DNA from: Marthasterias glacialis
Taxonomy: Eukaryota; Echinodermata; Asteroidea; Forcipulatida; Asteriidae
Length of the DNA stretch: 64,000 nt
Assembly: GCA_911728455.2 (NCBI GenBank)
Contig: OU452231.1
Span: 8,958,963-9,022,962 of the forward strand
Reading direction: 5' to 3'
The notes below the pieces were generated by a model. The model saw only the letters and a list, made by a program, of their open reading frames with translations, made no database searches and was not told the DNA's origin. The position numbers and the translations under genes were made by a program. Below, one piece after another: positions 12,810 through 23,699 of the stretch (its first letter is position 1; the number at the start of each line of letters is the position of its first letter).

Positions 12810-14257
12810 GAAAGAAAATTGCGCGCCCTAACGTGTTCACAATCCAGGACAGTTTACGTTCGAGACTTTCACTGCAGTCTGTATTAAGGGAGAGAGCACA
12901 GTGCCGGTACCCGCCTAAAAGGGGCTCTTGACCTTTGAGGAAAAGACAAAGCCAGGCACTTGACTTTGAAATCGATTCATTGAACTCCCTAGCACCATAC
13001 ATTAAACGACATTTTCATCACTAGTGAGATAAATAAAACAGAAAACTGTTTATTTGCATAGGCCTAGGTCTAAATCCCTAGAAGTCCAACGAGCACAGCT
13101 AAAACGATATTATCGAAGTGGGAGCGCAGCCAAATGTCTGTGAATAAATTTGACTTGAAAGCATCTTTTCTACTCGTATTATCTTTCCATTTCCTCATTT
13201 TACAGCCAGTGTACAAGATTAATATTGACTGCTTCCAGTGCTATGGTTTAAAATATACGACTCCCTCGGTGATCCCCGGAGCGTTCTATTTTCCCAAGGC
13301 GAAGCCATAGCCGTGAGTAAAAGCAGTCAGTATTTGTTTTATAGCACCCAATACATATTGTGCGTAGGCGTGTAGGAACCAACAAACTGCTGCTGCTATG
13401 GTCATAGTACATTGGTTGCTTGGGCATAGTATATCGTTTGCTATGGGATAGTACATTGGTTGCTATAAAAAGGTAAAAATGAGATATTTCATGTGACATG
13501 CTCTAAACCAATCAAAAGGCAGAATTTTTGTAAGGAGTTAAATTGTGTTTTTTGGCAGGTGTTTTGTTCCGTACAATTTGTATACATTGCTGATTTAAAC
13601 CTGGCTCGGCGTAACGTAAACTCTCCCATCAGACTCTGGGATTTGCAGTCATCGCAGTAATATCGGTGCTTTGCTTGCTTTGCTATATGTATTGTAAATT
13701 TTAAAGTATGTTGGGGGTAAAGTGCCCTAGTTGAATTCAATTGATTTATTCTTGGCAGCCGTTGACAGTATGTTATCCACTTTAATCACTTTAAATTCTC
13801 ATTCCACGAACACTTTAAACAATATTATTATCTGTTTACGCAGCTCTATGATATCCGGCCCTGGATAGCCGCCATTTTACTGAGGTCGAACATGAGAACA
13901 CTTCATTATTTCACATAAAACAAAAATAAGAGTTGGCCCTTCCGGTCATCCCTAAATAACATTTCCGTGAACAACATCGTGACGTCATCTGTCGCTGCTA
14001 CTGTCACCAATGACTTCCTCAATTATATACGATGATCTTCCCAAAAACTGTCACGTTCAGCCAGGGTGGAATTTGAGAATCTTTGTGAAACAAGCTTGAG
14101 TGGGGGGAAATAATTCATTCACGCATGACGAACAACGACGTTGTACTGATCAGAAATAAGCAGAATACCAGTCACAAATGGTACTTGTGACATGTTTTTT
14201 TGGCTTGTAAGCTTAAACTTACTTTTTTGTGCTTTTAAGCGGCTCTATAACATTGGT
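12810..14257. other. No gene seen; short tandem at 13393-13468
   Basis: Apart from about three roughly 30-base units containing ATAGTACATTGGTTGCT at 13393-13468, this stretch shows no supported feature. Confidence 0.45.
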
Positions 14258-14590
14258 CCCTGTTGGTAAACAAAGTCATTACGTCACACGCGTGCGTATC
14301 TACCACATGCCTAAAGTTTCCTCTACTTCCAGCTCCAAAGCTGGCATACGTTCGTGTGTAATTTTACCAGAAGTCATCCATATCATCTTCTGACAGAAAA
14401 TTTTAATTCTGAGAAGACCTTCTTTGAAGAACGTGTGTAAAAGCCAAGTCCAATTATTAAACTGTTCTTGCATAAAATCATCACAGAAAAACTACCTCAG
14501 TGCAACTCCTATAATATGGGCTTCTGGTAATCAGTGGAGCCAGTTTGTGTGAAGTGGGCGTGGCTTACGGAGGAATTACGTCACACTTAC
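14258..14590 (+). repeat. Dispersed repeat pair, copy 1
   Basis: Matches 58566-58905 in the same orientation. Highly similar segments include AAAAGCCAAGTCCAATTATT, GGGCTTCTGGTAATCAGTGG, GTGGGCGTGGCTTAC and AATTACGTCACACTTA, with weaker similarity in the first half (ACGCGTGCG). Probably a transposon fragment; ends and class unknown. Confidence 0.75.
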
Positions 14591-14856
14591 GAAAAGGATG
14601 CCTATGTTGCTGTAATTTGTTCTGTTCCGCGATGAAGGTGCGGCAGAAGCAAACGATCTCTCACCCCATGATGTATTGGTCCAGGTTTTTCATATTGACT
14701 TGGGAGTATTGCTAGCGAAACCGATATTGTAGTTAAGTACCATTATTGGATTGGTAGCATTTACTACGGTACTGAAGCCCTTGTACACAGCGTGGCCTGC
14801 AAAGAGGTCGTATAGAACCGTATACCCTACTGCAAGGGCACCCGAAATGACATAAC

Positions 14857-15256
14857 CAGCGGGGTAACTAGGTGGAGGGGCACGGGGGCACGTACCCCCA
14901 ATTGTTGTTCATGCCCCCGGGTGCCCCCCCCCCCCCCATTTGAAATCTGGACTTTTGAGACTAAAAGTTACCAGAGTAAAATGTTACATTTTGTAAGCTT
15001 TTATGTAGTAATTTCATTGCTTTCTTGTAAACTGTTTTTTAATTTATACGCAGACAGTGTATTTTGTTTTTACCTCCATGTCAGATTATCTTATAAAAAT
15101 AGTCAACGGCTTAACAAGAGCGCTGAAAAGGGGGCTTGTTTAGGAAAAGTGATAATTGGCCAAAAGTTCCCCGCTAGAATAAATGGTGCACCCCCTTGTG
15201 CCCCCCCCCCCCCAAAAAAAAAAAAAATAAAAAAAATTACCCTAGTTTCGCCGCTG
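14857..15256. mobile_element. hAT-like miniature element with 8-bp target duplication
   Basis: The terminal repeats CAGCGGGGTAACTAGG and (inverted) CAGCGGCGAAACTAGG match at 14 of 16 positions. They are flanked by GACATAAC at 14849-14856 and GACACAAC at 15257-15264, seven of eight identical, as expected for a hAT insertion. Inside each end are GGGGCAC/GTGCCCC sequence and C runs (14924-14937; 15201-15213 followed by A14). The 124-codon frame across it has no transposase motif, so the element is non-autonomous. Confidence 0.8.
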
Positions 15257-16038
15257 GACACAACAGAGATGTTTGCCTCTAATGCGAGACGTTAATTTAC
15301 GGAATTATCTTATGTAGAAAAATGCTTACGGGTAGATACATCTTTGCTTTCTCAGCACATCGATCTATGAACCCATGTACACATTCTGGATGAAGGATTA
15401 CTGGTAAACCTTTTACCGCCCCTGGCGATGTTTGAAGATACATCAGTCATGTCAAACAGCGATTCCAAGGTTAAGAGGGGAAAAAATCAATTACACTTCG
15501 CCGAAACTAGTTTACATAGGAATGGCCCCCTAATTGCTTTAGTTTGCGCGCTGAGACGAGACGTGGGTGTGTGTAAGTTTATTATTGCAGTTCCTCTCTC
15601 ATTAACAGTACACTTTTTTTTCTCATAATGAAAAGAACAGTTACTGAGTCTGTACGTTAAGGAGGCTTGTTTATAGTTGGTCGCGCGATGATAATAGCAG
15701 GACGCTGCGAGCTCTTGACTCTGAGCCTTTTTATTGCAGTGGTCGCCGTGGCGTTAGAGTGGACTATGAACTGCGTCGCTTGTCAATTTTACCGACTCAT
15801 TTCACATTAGCTATGTGCATGATGAAGATTATCACCAATTTGTAGAAATTATTCATATACTGGGTTTTCGTGGTGTGAATGATGTTTTGTTAATGATTTT
15901 TTTATCTGTGAGTGATTTCGCAATTATCTTGTTCCATGGTCCCCTTCACAATCCCTGGCAGTATTACGGTTGGATGGCTTCTGGCTGGCACCCTGGGAAC
16001 ACTGGAAACTGTCAAAATAGGGGGACCGCTACTAATTG
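15257..16038. other. No gene seen
   Basis: Non-coding between the hAT-like element and a tRNA-like relic; short frames only. Confidence 0.4.
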
Positions 16039-16095
16039 TTAGGGCTAGTTAGTAGAGCGCCAGCACGTTCATTTAGGGGTGGCAGGTTCTATAGT
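16039..16095 (+). repeat. Decayed tRNA-like SINE head
   Basis: Begins TTAGGGCTAGTTAGTAGAGC and continues to GGCAGGTTCTA, matching the tRNA-like heads at 21187 and 21345, with the B box broken after GGTTC. Confidence 0.55.
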
Positions 16096-16128
16096 TTTCT
16101 TTGTTCGCTCCAAAATAGAAAGAAAACA

Positions 16129-16518
16129 TTAAAGTTGCATGGCCCTATTTAGCCAGAAGGATTTACGTTTTTTATTTTGTAATACGTTTTTTTCTGTCTC
16201 AGAACGAATTTTACATATGATGCTGTTTCAAAAGGAAAAAACATACAAAAACTTTCGCATATGCCACGGACAACGCACAAAACACATTTTTTTTAAAAAT
16301 TTGTTTGCACATGGCTGATGAACTTGAGATAGAGTCAAGATCCTGGCAATAATTCGCTTTTAGTTTTTAATTAACTACCATCTATCATTGGCGAAATGTT
16401 ACTTGCAATACCTCAAATGAAAGCTTAAAACTTTCTCGAATCTATAAAAATAGACATTACACATTAAAAAAAAAATGGTTGGATCACATCGGCCAAAAAT
16501 CGGACGTGGCATCTTTAA
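16129..16518. mobile_element. Possible TTAA-flanked miniature element
   Basis: TTAAAGTTGCATGG at 16129 and, inverted, TTAAAGATGCCACG ending at 16518 bound 390 non-coding bases. The terminal similarity is weaker than in the other TTAA elements and the core motif is absent, so it may be another family or a coincidence. Confidence 0.4.
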
Positions 16519-17377
16519 CTGTATAGAAACACGTCCCCTTCTTCTTGACTTGAACATCATTGACTACCATAACCATTGCCAAGTATAGTCTAGTTTAAGT
16601 TATGGTATATGTTCCGATTCGTGAGTGATTTGCCAGGAATACGTTTGTCCGGAGAGAGAAGCGTGTTCCGTTCCTCGTCTCTGTGGTCTGTCCAACCTTC
16701 GACCAATCTGAAATCGTGATTCTATGCACGGTCGAAAAGTAGACCACGTCCGATATACAGGCCCAATATAACGTCAACGAGTGACGTACTTCGCGCCTAG
16801 TGATTTACATGTTCATCCGATTCACCGCGACAGAGAAACAGAAAGCATGTCAAACATGTGGGTCTCCTCTCAATAATACTTTAACAAGGGTCGACACGCG
16901 TCCAAGAAGCAATTAAAACAGCTGTCTCTAAATCTATCTTGATAGCGGCCTGTTTCTTGTACGAGTGTGAACGAATCCTCGATATGTCGTTAATAATGTC
17001 ACGGCAGACTGACAAACTCGACCAACAAAAACTGGACTTGCGGTTGAGACCATTTTTTAATAGCAGTGTTGCCAGTTAATGCTCGTCATGGAACAAAAAA
17101 AATAAAACTAAAATAAAACACACAATCCGCTTGCATTTGGTGCAAGTGTCATCAGTGTTTATTTAACCAGTGTAGTTGGGGAGAGGGAAGTCATATCTCA
17201 AAAAATATTTGTCAACTTTCATTTGAAATACTTGGTACAATACAAAGACCTGTTCCCGCCAAACTAACAGTCACTCTTTGAATGAGTGGTGGCTTCATTT
17301 ATGGTTGTAGCTAATAATTGTGAATACGGAGAGTACCTGTATTAGAAAAAAGATATATGAGTATACCGGCACCGACC
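16519..17377. other. No gene seen
   Basis: Non-coding; nothing supported. Confidence 0.45.
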
Positions 17378-17649
17378 TTAAAGGGACAATATAGGATTGG
17401 TGTTGATCCACTGAAATGTTTTACTAGTATCAGTCTGAAAGCTTAATATTGACTGTAACAATCGAAGGTAAACAGAATGTGTTTACATGATGTAAAGTGT
17501 GCACGGTGTTTCGCTATTGACTCGGACGACGGATTGAGCCCAAATTGTCACAGGTTTTCTCATGTATATACCTATAATTGAATCACAAAGTATTAGAACA
17601 CTGCACTATCAGCTTTACCAATCCTATATTTTTTTTGGTTTACCTTTAA
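17378..17649 (-). mobile_element. TTAA-flanked miniature element, subgroup B copy 1
   Basis: 272 bases bounded by TTAA at 17378 and 17646. The left end AGGGACAATATAGGATTGGT and the right end, inverted (an AGG start, then ATATAGGATTGGT), form imperfect terminal repeats. The core is on the minus strand at 17531-17556 (GGATTGAGCCCAAATTGTCA). It aligns with the reverse complement of 26688-27064 from end to end. Confidence 0.82.
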
Positions 17650-18081
17650 GTTGTAGTTGGTTTAGATTACGGTTGACGGTGTGCAATTATTGCAGTACGT
17701 GCTGGTACTCTATCATATTATAGAAAAGGATGGCACCCACAGTTCTGTCTATAGTCTGCCGCTCACACGTAAAATGTTCTACATCTTTAATGTTGCACGG
17801 CTTTACTCTCGGTGCATATCTGTATTATAAGGTAGTTAACTGCAGTCTTAAATAAAACCATACCGTGGAAGAACGGACTCGGGTGCCTGGAATGAAAAAA
17901 GTCCAAACAATTTCAAACCCTGGAGGCCGTGGTTTCTTGCTACGGATGACGACAAGGTTTCAAGCATTACATAGCTTATACCCCTGAAGTCGATTGCCGT
18001 ATTTGTAATTTGCAGTTATATTAGTAAGTTAGTGTTCAAAACATAAATATAAAAATCAGTGTCTTCCAATGCGTAAAAATG

Positions 18082-18181
18082 ACTCCCCCTTCTCCTCCTC
18101 CCTTCTCTCCCTCCCCTGTCCCCTCCATTGTCCCCCTCCCCATCTCCCACTCTCTCTCTCTCTCTCTTTATTTCTCTCTCT
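18082..18181 (+). repeat. Polypyrimidine tract with (TC)n
   Basis: About 100 bases almost entirely C and T, with alternating TC at about 18150-18167. Mirror-like pyrimidine tracts of this kind can adopt triplex structures; that role is inference. Confidence 0.8.
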
Positions 18182-19715
18182 TAGCAAATCTTTAAGATAA
18201 ATAGTTTCTTTAATTTCCTACGAGTGTTGCGGAACAGTAGGTTTAAGTGTATCATGGAGGACGGTTCCATGGGTGTGTGAAACGAAAACAAGCCATACAA
18301 TCGAGAGCCCACCTCCAGCTCAAATGCTATCAAGGGAAGAAAGGGGGGAAAATACCAAGCGTCAACAGTGAAACCACGAAGGACAAGCTAGACGTGCGAA
18401 AGTGCAGCCAACAATCCCATAATAAAGGAGGGCAGTTTACTCTAATGGCTAATACACCATGACAAACACTCCACTTCACTCAGTCGTATTTTATGCTAGA
18501 ACGACTCCGGCTTGCTTTCTACGTTGCTATAGACGCTATTGACATCAAACAAACAAAAATGTTTAGAAACATTTTGTTTAACGTAAAAATTTCGTGACGT
18601 TTGTTGGCAGCTGTACGAGTTTATATATCATAGGTGTATATACTGATAAGTTGATAACGCTGTCAGATAAATGTCATTTCAATAAATGCAACCAAATGTC
18701 ATTAATAGCGCAGTGGTACCTTTTAAGAATTCGTGTTTTTTAAACTGTGAAATGTGAAGATTCTAGAGCTAAACCCGTATTTTAGGCCACTGACGTTAAT
18801 TTGATTGTTATTTATTCGTCAGCGACCATTGACCTGTTCGAAAAAAAGGTTCTTTGTTCTTTACTTTAAATAAAAAATGACTAAACAATTACGAAAAATA
18901 ACGAGAAAAAAACTTAGTTTGTAGCGTCATTTAAGAACCCTATATATTTTGTTTTGCATTTTGACATGCGAGAAAAACAATAGGCTAATTACAAAAAAAA
19001 AATCCTCATCCATTTTCAAAGATTGAATGACGAGAAACTCATTATAAATTATCATTGGCCTCACCATCTTGCTTTTACTTCCATCAAAATAAATGAAACT
19101 AGATCGGGGCTGGAAAAGCGAAAAAATGTCTGGTCCCTGTTCGTGCAGTCATACATTTTCGCTGATTGCACATAAGGTAACGATAAAAGTGTAGGATACA
19201 AAAAGGTCTCAGTCGGTAACATTTATTCCATTTTCTATTAAAGACTTAAAGTTGTTACTTCGTTTTTACCAGTACAACATTTAAGCTAGAATAAATTAAA
19301 TTCAAAGTGTATTCAACTTCATGGTCTGAAATAGGGCCAAGTTTCCCCGCGCCGCTTACCATAGGTGAGGTATTGGGGGGGGGGGGGGGGGGGGGGGAGA
19401 AAATCAAGCATTTTACGTGAACTTGTTCCAACGAGTTAACGTGCAAAGAAATTGGGTTAGTGGGCCAGCGTAGCTTATCGTATTTTCTCTTGGGCATAAC
19501 TGATTTGAAAATTGGTTGCTAGCACGGTAAGAGGAGAGGTGCTCGAAAGTTAAAACCAACGAAATGCAGTGCAGTGAAACATGCAGACTGTGCCATTATA
19601 CTGCAACGAATACGCCTACGGAGTGTGCAGGGAACCCTTATCAAGATGGCTGCATAGGGGTCCTGATGTTTGGAGCTATTATCTAAGGTGGTGTCCAAAA
19701 TTAGAAGCTCCGGAT

Positions 19716-19746
19716 GCGGCTACGGCTACGGCTACGGCTACGGCTT
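19716..19746 (+). repeat. (GGCTAC)n microsatellite
   Basis: Four to five perfect hexamers, GGCTACGGCTAC and onward, ending in GGCTTGG. It is in frame with an unsupported 111-codon open frame. Confidence 0.8.
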
Positions 19747-21084
19747 GGTCACTGCATCATCATGCGTTAAAACATAGACTAACCTTAGCAACACCCTTAG
19801 CAACAGCCTCAGCCGCCATTTTTGACGCGGCCTTGTGGCTAGAAATGAAACCACTTTTTGAATCCCTCAGTGGAGTTGCCAGGTCGATTTTTGGCCGATT
19901 TTACTCCAAAATTTAAATTTAATTTATCTCACGTCCATAACAATTACAAACCAAGAACAAACAATTGTGCACGTTACATGTATTTTGTGCATTGTCCGTG
20001 GCATATGCGAAAGTTTGTTTTTAAAGTTTTCCGTTTTTTTAAACAGCATCAGAGAAAAAAATGTATACAGAGAAAAAAAAAAAAGAAAAAAAAAGTTCTT
20101 TCGGCGAACATCGGGCCATGCAACATTTTTACAAAAATATATGTGTATTATCATTCCTTTTTGCGATCACTTTGAAAATGGCAGCAAATATACAATGATA
20201 GTGCAGTGCTTATGTGTTGTAACAATGTATCAAAATCTCGTGGAAAATTGAAGGGAAGATCTGGTACATGATATCGAGGCTTCATGCTGTGGTACATAGT
20301 GTTACCCTGTTTACGCACCTATATTATACAACAAATGTTTAAGCGACAATATCGCATACAAACTCGACTTAAAAGCTTTAACCGATCGTGACTTTCCGTG
20401 GTCAAGACAAATTAACCTACTGAGGTGAATTGCTCGTCAGCCATTCCCGTGCGTTAGCTTGTGCTGTCTGTTAACTACATTATATTCATGCAAGCCCAGG
20501 GAGTGTACACGATGCCCCGGGACGCGGCTACAATTAGAGGGCATTATTAACGGAAATGTTGGAGCGGTCAGTGGATTACCTAATGCGTCCAACATCCAGA
20601 GGTAAAATTTGGTGCGCGAAAAGCTGTTCTTGTAAAGACCTACCAGTATCACAGTGAAAATGCTTTTTGCACTAGAAAGTTATTCCCACTTGGTCGTGTC
20701 TTAGGCTTTTGCTGTCATTTTGAAATTAAGTAATCTCACCGCTGAATATTTGATGTTTCTTAAAAACAAACAATAATTTATCCTGCGACCAGCGACAAGT
20801 AAATGATTTCAACATTTTCCAATAAGTGACTTACAGCCAAATGGTGTGACACTAGAAATTTATTCCCACTTGTTGGGGTCGTTTGACTTTGGTTTTTTTT
20901 TTTTACCAGCGGCCAGGTAATGTACCAACATTTTCAAATACGTGAATTTACAAATTACATAAAGCGGGGATTCTATCGTGAAGTTTGTGAAAGTTCAATT
21001 TGCTCTTGAAGCGCAACACTGAACTTGAAATATTGTGTGATTGTTGATCTGTTGACACATTTCCAGGTGCTTTATGGGGGACCA

Positions 21085-21420
21085 GTTTGGCTGAAAGGGT
21101 TTCTTTCCTTGCCTTTCACCTGTGTGGACCCCGGTTCGAATCTCACCCTGGATTGCGTTTTTCAGACCTGATTTTACCAAAAATTAGGGCTGGATAGCTC
21201 AGTTGGTAGAGCGTCGGTACGTTCAGCTGGTCGCAGGTTCACATCCCACTCCAGTCAATTTGTCTTTGTTCTTGGTTTGAGTCTCACCCTGGACCAGAGC
21301 CTTACGTGTGGATTTCGTTTTCAGACTTGATTTTACCACAACTAGGGCTTGATAGCTCAGTTGATAGAGCGTTTGGTAAGTTAATGTGGTCGCAGGTTCA
21401 AATCCCACTCCAGTCAATTA
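21085..21420 (+). repeat. tRNA-derived SINE array with two tRNA-like heads
   Basis: Two tRNA-like segments sit about 158 bases apart. The first has an A-box-like TAGCTCAGTTGG (21195-21206) and B box GGTTCACATCC (21236-21246). The second has TAGCTCAGTTGA (21353-21364) and GGTTCAAATCC (21395-21405). Both end CCACTCCAGTCAATT, and both are preceded by a related spacer with TCTCACCCTGGA and CAGACNTGATTTTACCA. The D arm can pair (GCTC/GAGC), but the acceptor and anticodon arms do not, so these are SINE heads rather than functional tRNAs. The 5' part (21085-21140, with CCCCGGTTCGAATCTCA) matches the SINE at 34.4 kb. Confidence 0.75.
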
Positions 21421-21734
21421 TTTTTCGTTCACCCCAAAATTGAATTTACATTTACCCAGTCAGTTTCCCTTGTAGTTGTATTGCTTATTATTTTCAAGAA
21501 AAAAATAATAAAAATAAATGATTCAACAGCCCTGTCGAATAATATTGACTTAATAAATCATTAATGGACGGTCTTAACGTGTTTACATTTCCGATTAGAT
21601 TTTTACAACATGACAACACACGTAACCCCGCGTTGTGACACTAAATAACCCGTGACAGTAACCAAAAACCCTCGGACAGAAATAAATCTTTACGTACGTA
21701 CATCAAGTGTTGTAGCTTCAAGACAAAGTAACGT
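21421..21734. other. No gene seen
   Basis: AT-rich spacer between the SINE array and a dispersed repeat. Confidence 0.4.
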
Positions 21735-21965
21735 TAATTTATTAATTCACTCTGAAAGCTCAATGATTGTAAGATTCATACCAGTGCCAATCCTCCAGAG
21801 AAAGTTTCGTCTAACAAGTCGAGGAACTAGCAAATGGAGACCCCACAAGTCACAGCCGCTTATTTCGATTGCCAACATTGAAATAAACCCGATGCGTATG
21901 TGCACAAAATCCCCGACAAATCGGAAACAGTTGTTCATTGTTTTCACTCAAACTTGACAAGACAA
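21735..21965 (+). repeat. Dispersed hairpin-bearing repeat, copy 2
   Basis: Matches 10165-10400 and 51160-51395. It contains ACCAGTGCCAATCCTCCAGA, the stem pair CTTATTTCGA / TTGAAATAA around GCCAACA, and the CATTGTTTTCACTCAA block. The similarity of copies 2 and 3 extends through the first half. Confidence 0.7.
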
Positions 21966-23699
21966 TTTCATCACAAATGTATGGTTTTTTTTTAAGGCAA
22001 ACATTACATTAAAATCATTCCGGGAGGAATTTTGTCACAACGATTTGCATCACCATATTCGTGGTTTTAGAGCCCGCAGTTGCGGCTCTTATACCAAATG
22101 AAAATGAACGCTAGTCGAGTTTCAATAAAATTTAAATCAAGTGAAATTATAACCCGATAATATGACGTATCTATAAAATAATTTTTGCTTATTGGATACA
22201 CTGACCTTTGTGAATGACCTAAACACTTACGTCTTTGAAAAATAAAGAAGTCATTTTCGACTACAGTGGACACGACCTATCAGTGAATATCGGATTCATC
22301 ACAGGGATTAGACAAACAAATCAAGATTACTTTCTCTATCTGCATTAATCGGATATTGCATAATAGGATTGGAAAATTTCCATTTCTAGCGTTGGAACCG
22401 GTAAATAAGTTATATCTATGCATAGTCACATTATTAGCATTCGTAATTATATACGATGGTTGTGCATGCGTTTAGCCACAACCTAAGCGTCGTGTGGTGA
22501 AATGGTGCGTGTGGGGATAAAGATTTTACATACCTGAGTGGGCTTGAGAAAGTACATTATTATACAATTGGAAAGCGGTGTTGGGTTCCAGACATTCATT
22601 AGGGTTGTACATGTTTGGTTTTTAAGAAGAAGTTTCATTCCTGCCAATGTATACAGTTTTTAAGAAACTTTAAATATGAGCTGACGTGAAAGGAGGAGTA
22701 ATAAATGGGTTGTTATTGAGCGTGACTAGTTTAAATCTTTCTACTTTACATGGCCGGTCATTAATTTTGATCCGAGAGGATTTCAGCTGTTTAAAGTGTT
22801 CTAGAAAATATCAACATTCCAGACAGAAATATTTTCTTGGATTATTTTTTTCCCCAACAGTCAGAGTCGAAAACACATAACGCTCTACATTTTCATGAAG
22901 ACGGCTTCATGATCTGTCTTGATTTCCCGGCACAGCCTCACAATTGAACTTCAGACTTCAAGGGTCATTTATACCACACGAAGAACATACAAGCGTATAT
23001 TTTTCTTGTTTCTTGGCAACGAGACATTGTAACTTGCTGGAGACTTCGCAGCCTTCCTGGTACTGTATAAGTTCACACACATGTGGGGAAATAGCACATA
23101 TTTTAAAGACCATAATGATAAGGTAAAAACAGTTGTCAAATGAAATTCCGCATTTGCATTTTCAAGATTTGATTGAGGTGACGATGGGCGAATGGTTGCT
23201 TTACCACACTTTGTTATTGGGTTGGTTGTCAACATATCGCACAATTCATTTTTGTTGCGCTCCACCTCAAGGTATTCAGGTTAAAGTCAAGGTACAGATT
23301 AGTTATACTTCAGTATTTATTAAGATATTTTGGAAGAGGTGTTTTGTTTTTCAGGGACCATATCTTTTAAAATTTAACTTGACTTTTTACACAATGTGCT
23401 CACAAGAACGGTGTTTACACCTCGGGTGATTTCTTACGTTTTGAAATATCCGGCGCGGCCGTTTTTGCCAACCTGCAGACTCAGAGATAACAATTGTATT
23501 GTACAAATACACTACAGTGTATAGACAAAAATATCAACACTCGGTTCACTTCATAATAACGAATAAGTGGAAGTCGTGTAGCAAATTATACTCTTCGGTG
23601 ACAATCTTTCATAAGAAGATGTGCGCGTTGAAATCTTAAATATACATTCTATTTACAACATTATATAACAATGTGTTAATACATAAAGTTGCACTGATA
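21966..23699. other. No other gene; includes probable receptor 3' UTR
   Basis: Immediately 3' of the receptor on its strand, so the right-hand part is probably untranslated receptor mRNA. Short frames elsewhere are unsupported. Confidence 0.4.
23316..23321 (-). promoter_or_regulatory. Candidate polyadenylation signal for the receptor gene
   Basis: TTTATT on the plus strand, that is AATAAA on the minus strand, lies about 380 bases past the receptor stop codon. The hexamer is expected by chance in AT-rich DNA, so this is only a plausible 3' end. Confidence 0.25.

Larger units (their letters stand above)
17650..21084. other. No gene; low-complexity tracts
   Basis: Holds a pyrimidine-only-like tract at 18082-18181, a 23-base G run at 19375-19397, a (GGCTAC) hexamer run near 19716-19746 and A-rich runs near 20058-20095. 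Open frames over these tracts are low-complexity and unsupported. Confidence 0.5.

Noticed and set aside
14921-15295. 124-codon frame
   Set aside because: Lies inside the hAT-like miniature element and is bounded by Pro/Lys homopolymers from C and A runs.
16310-16345. Hammerhead-ribozyme-like CTGATGA
   Set aside because: The second conserved core (GAAA with flanking stem) and cleavage site are not in register; the same applies near 50079 and 47493.
21187-21258. Functional tRNA gene
   Set aside because: A and B boxes are present but acceptor and anticodon stems do not pair; better explained as a SINE head.
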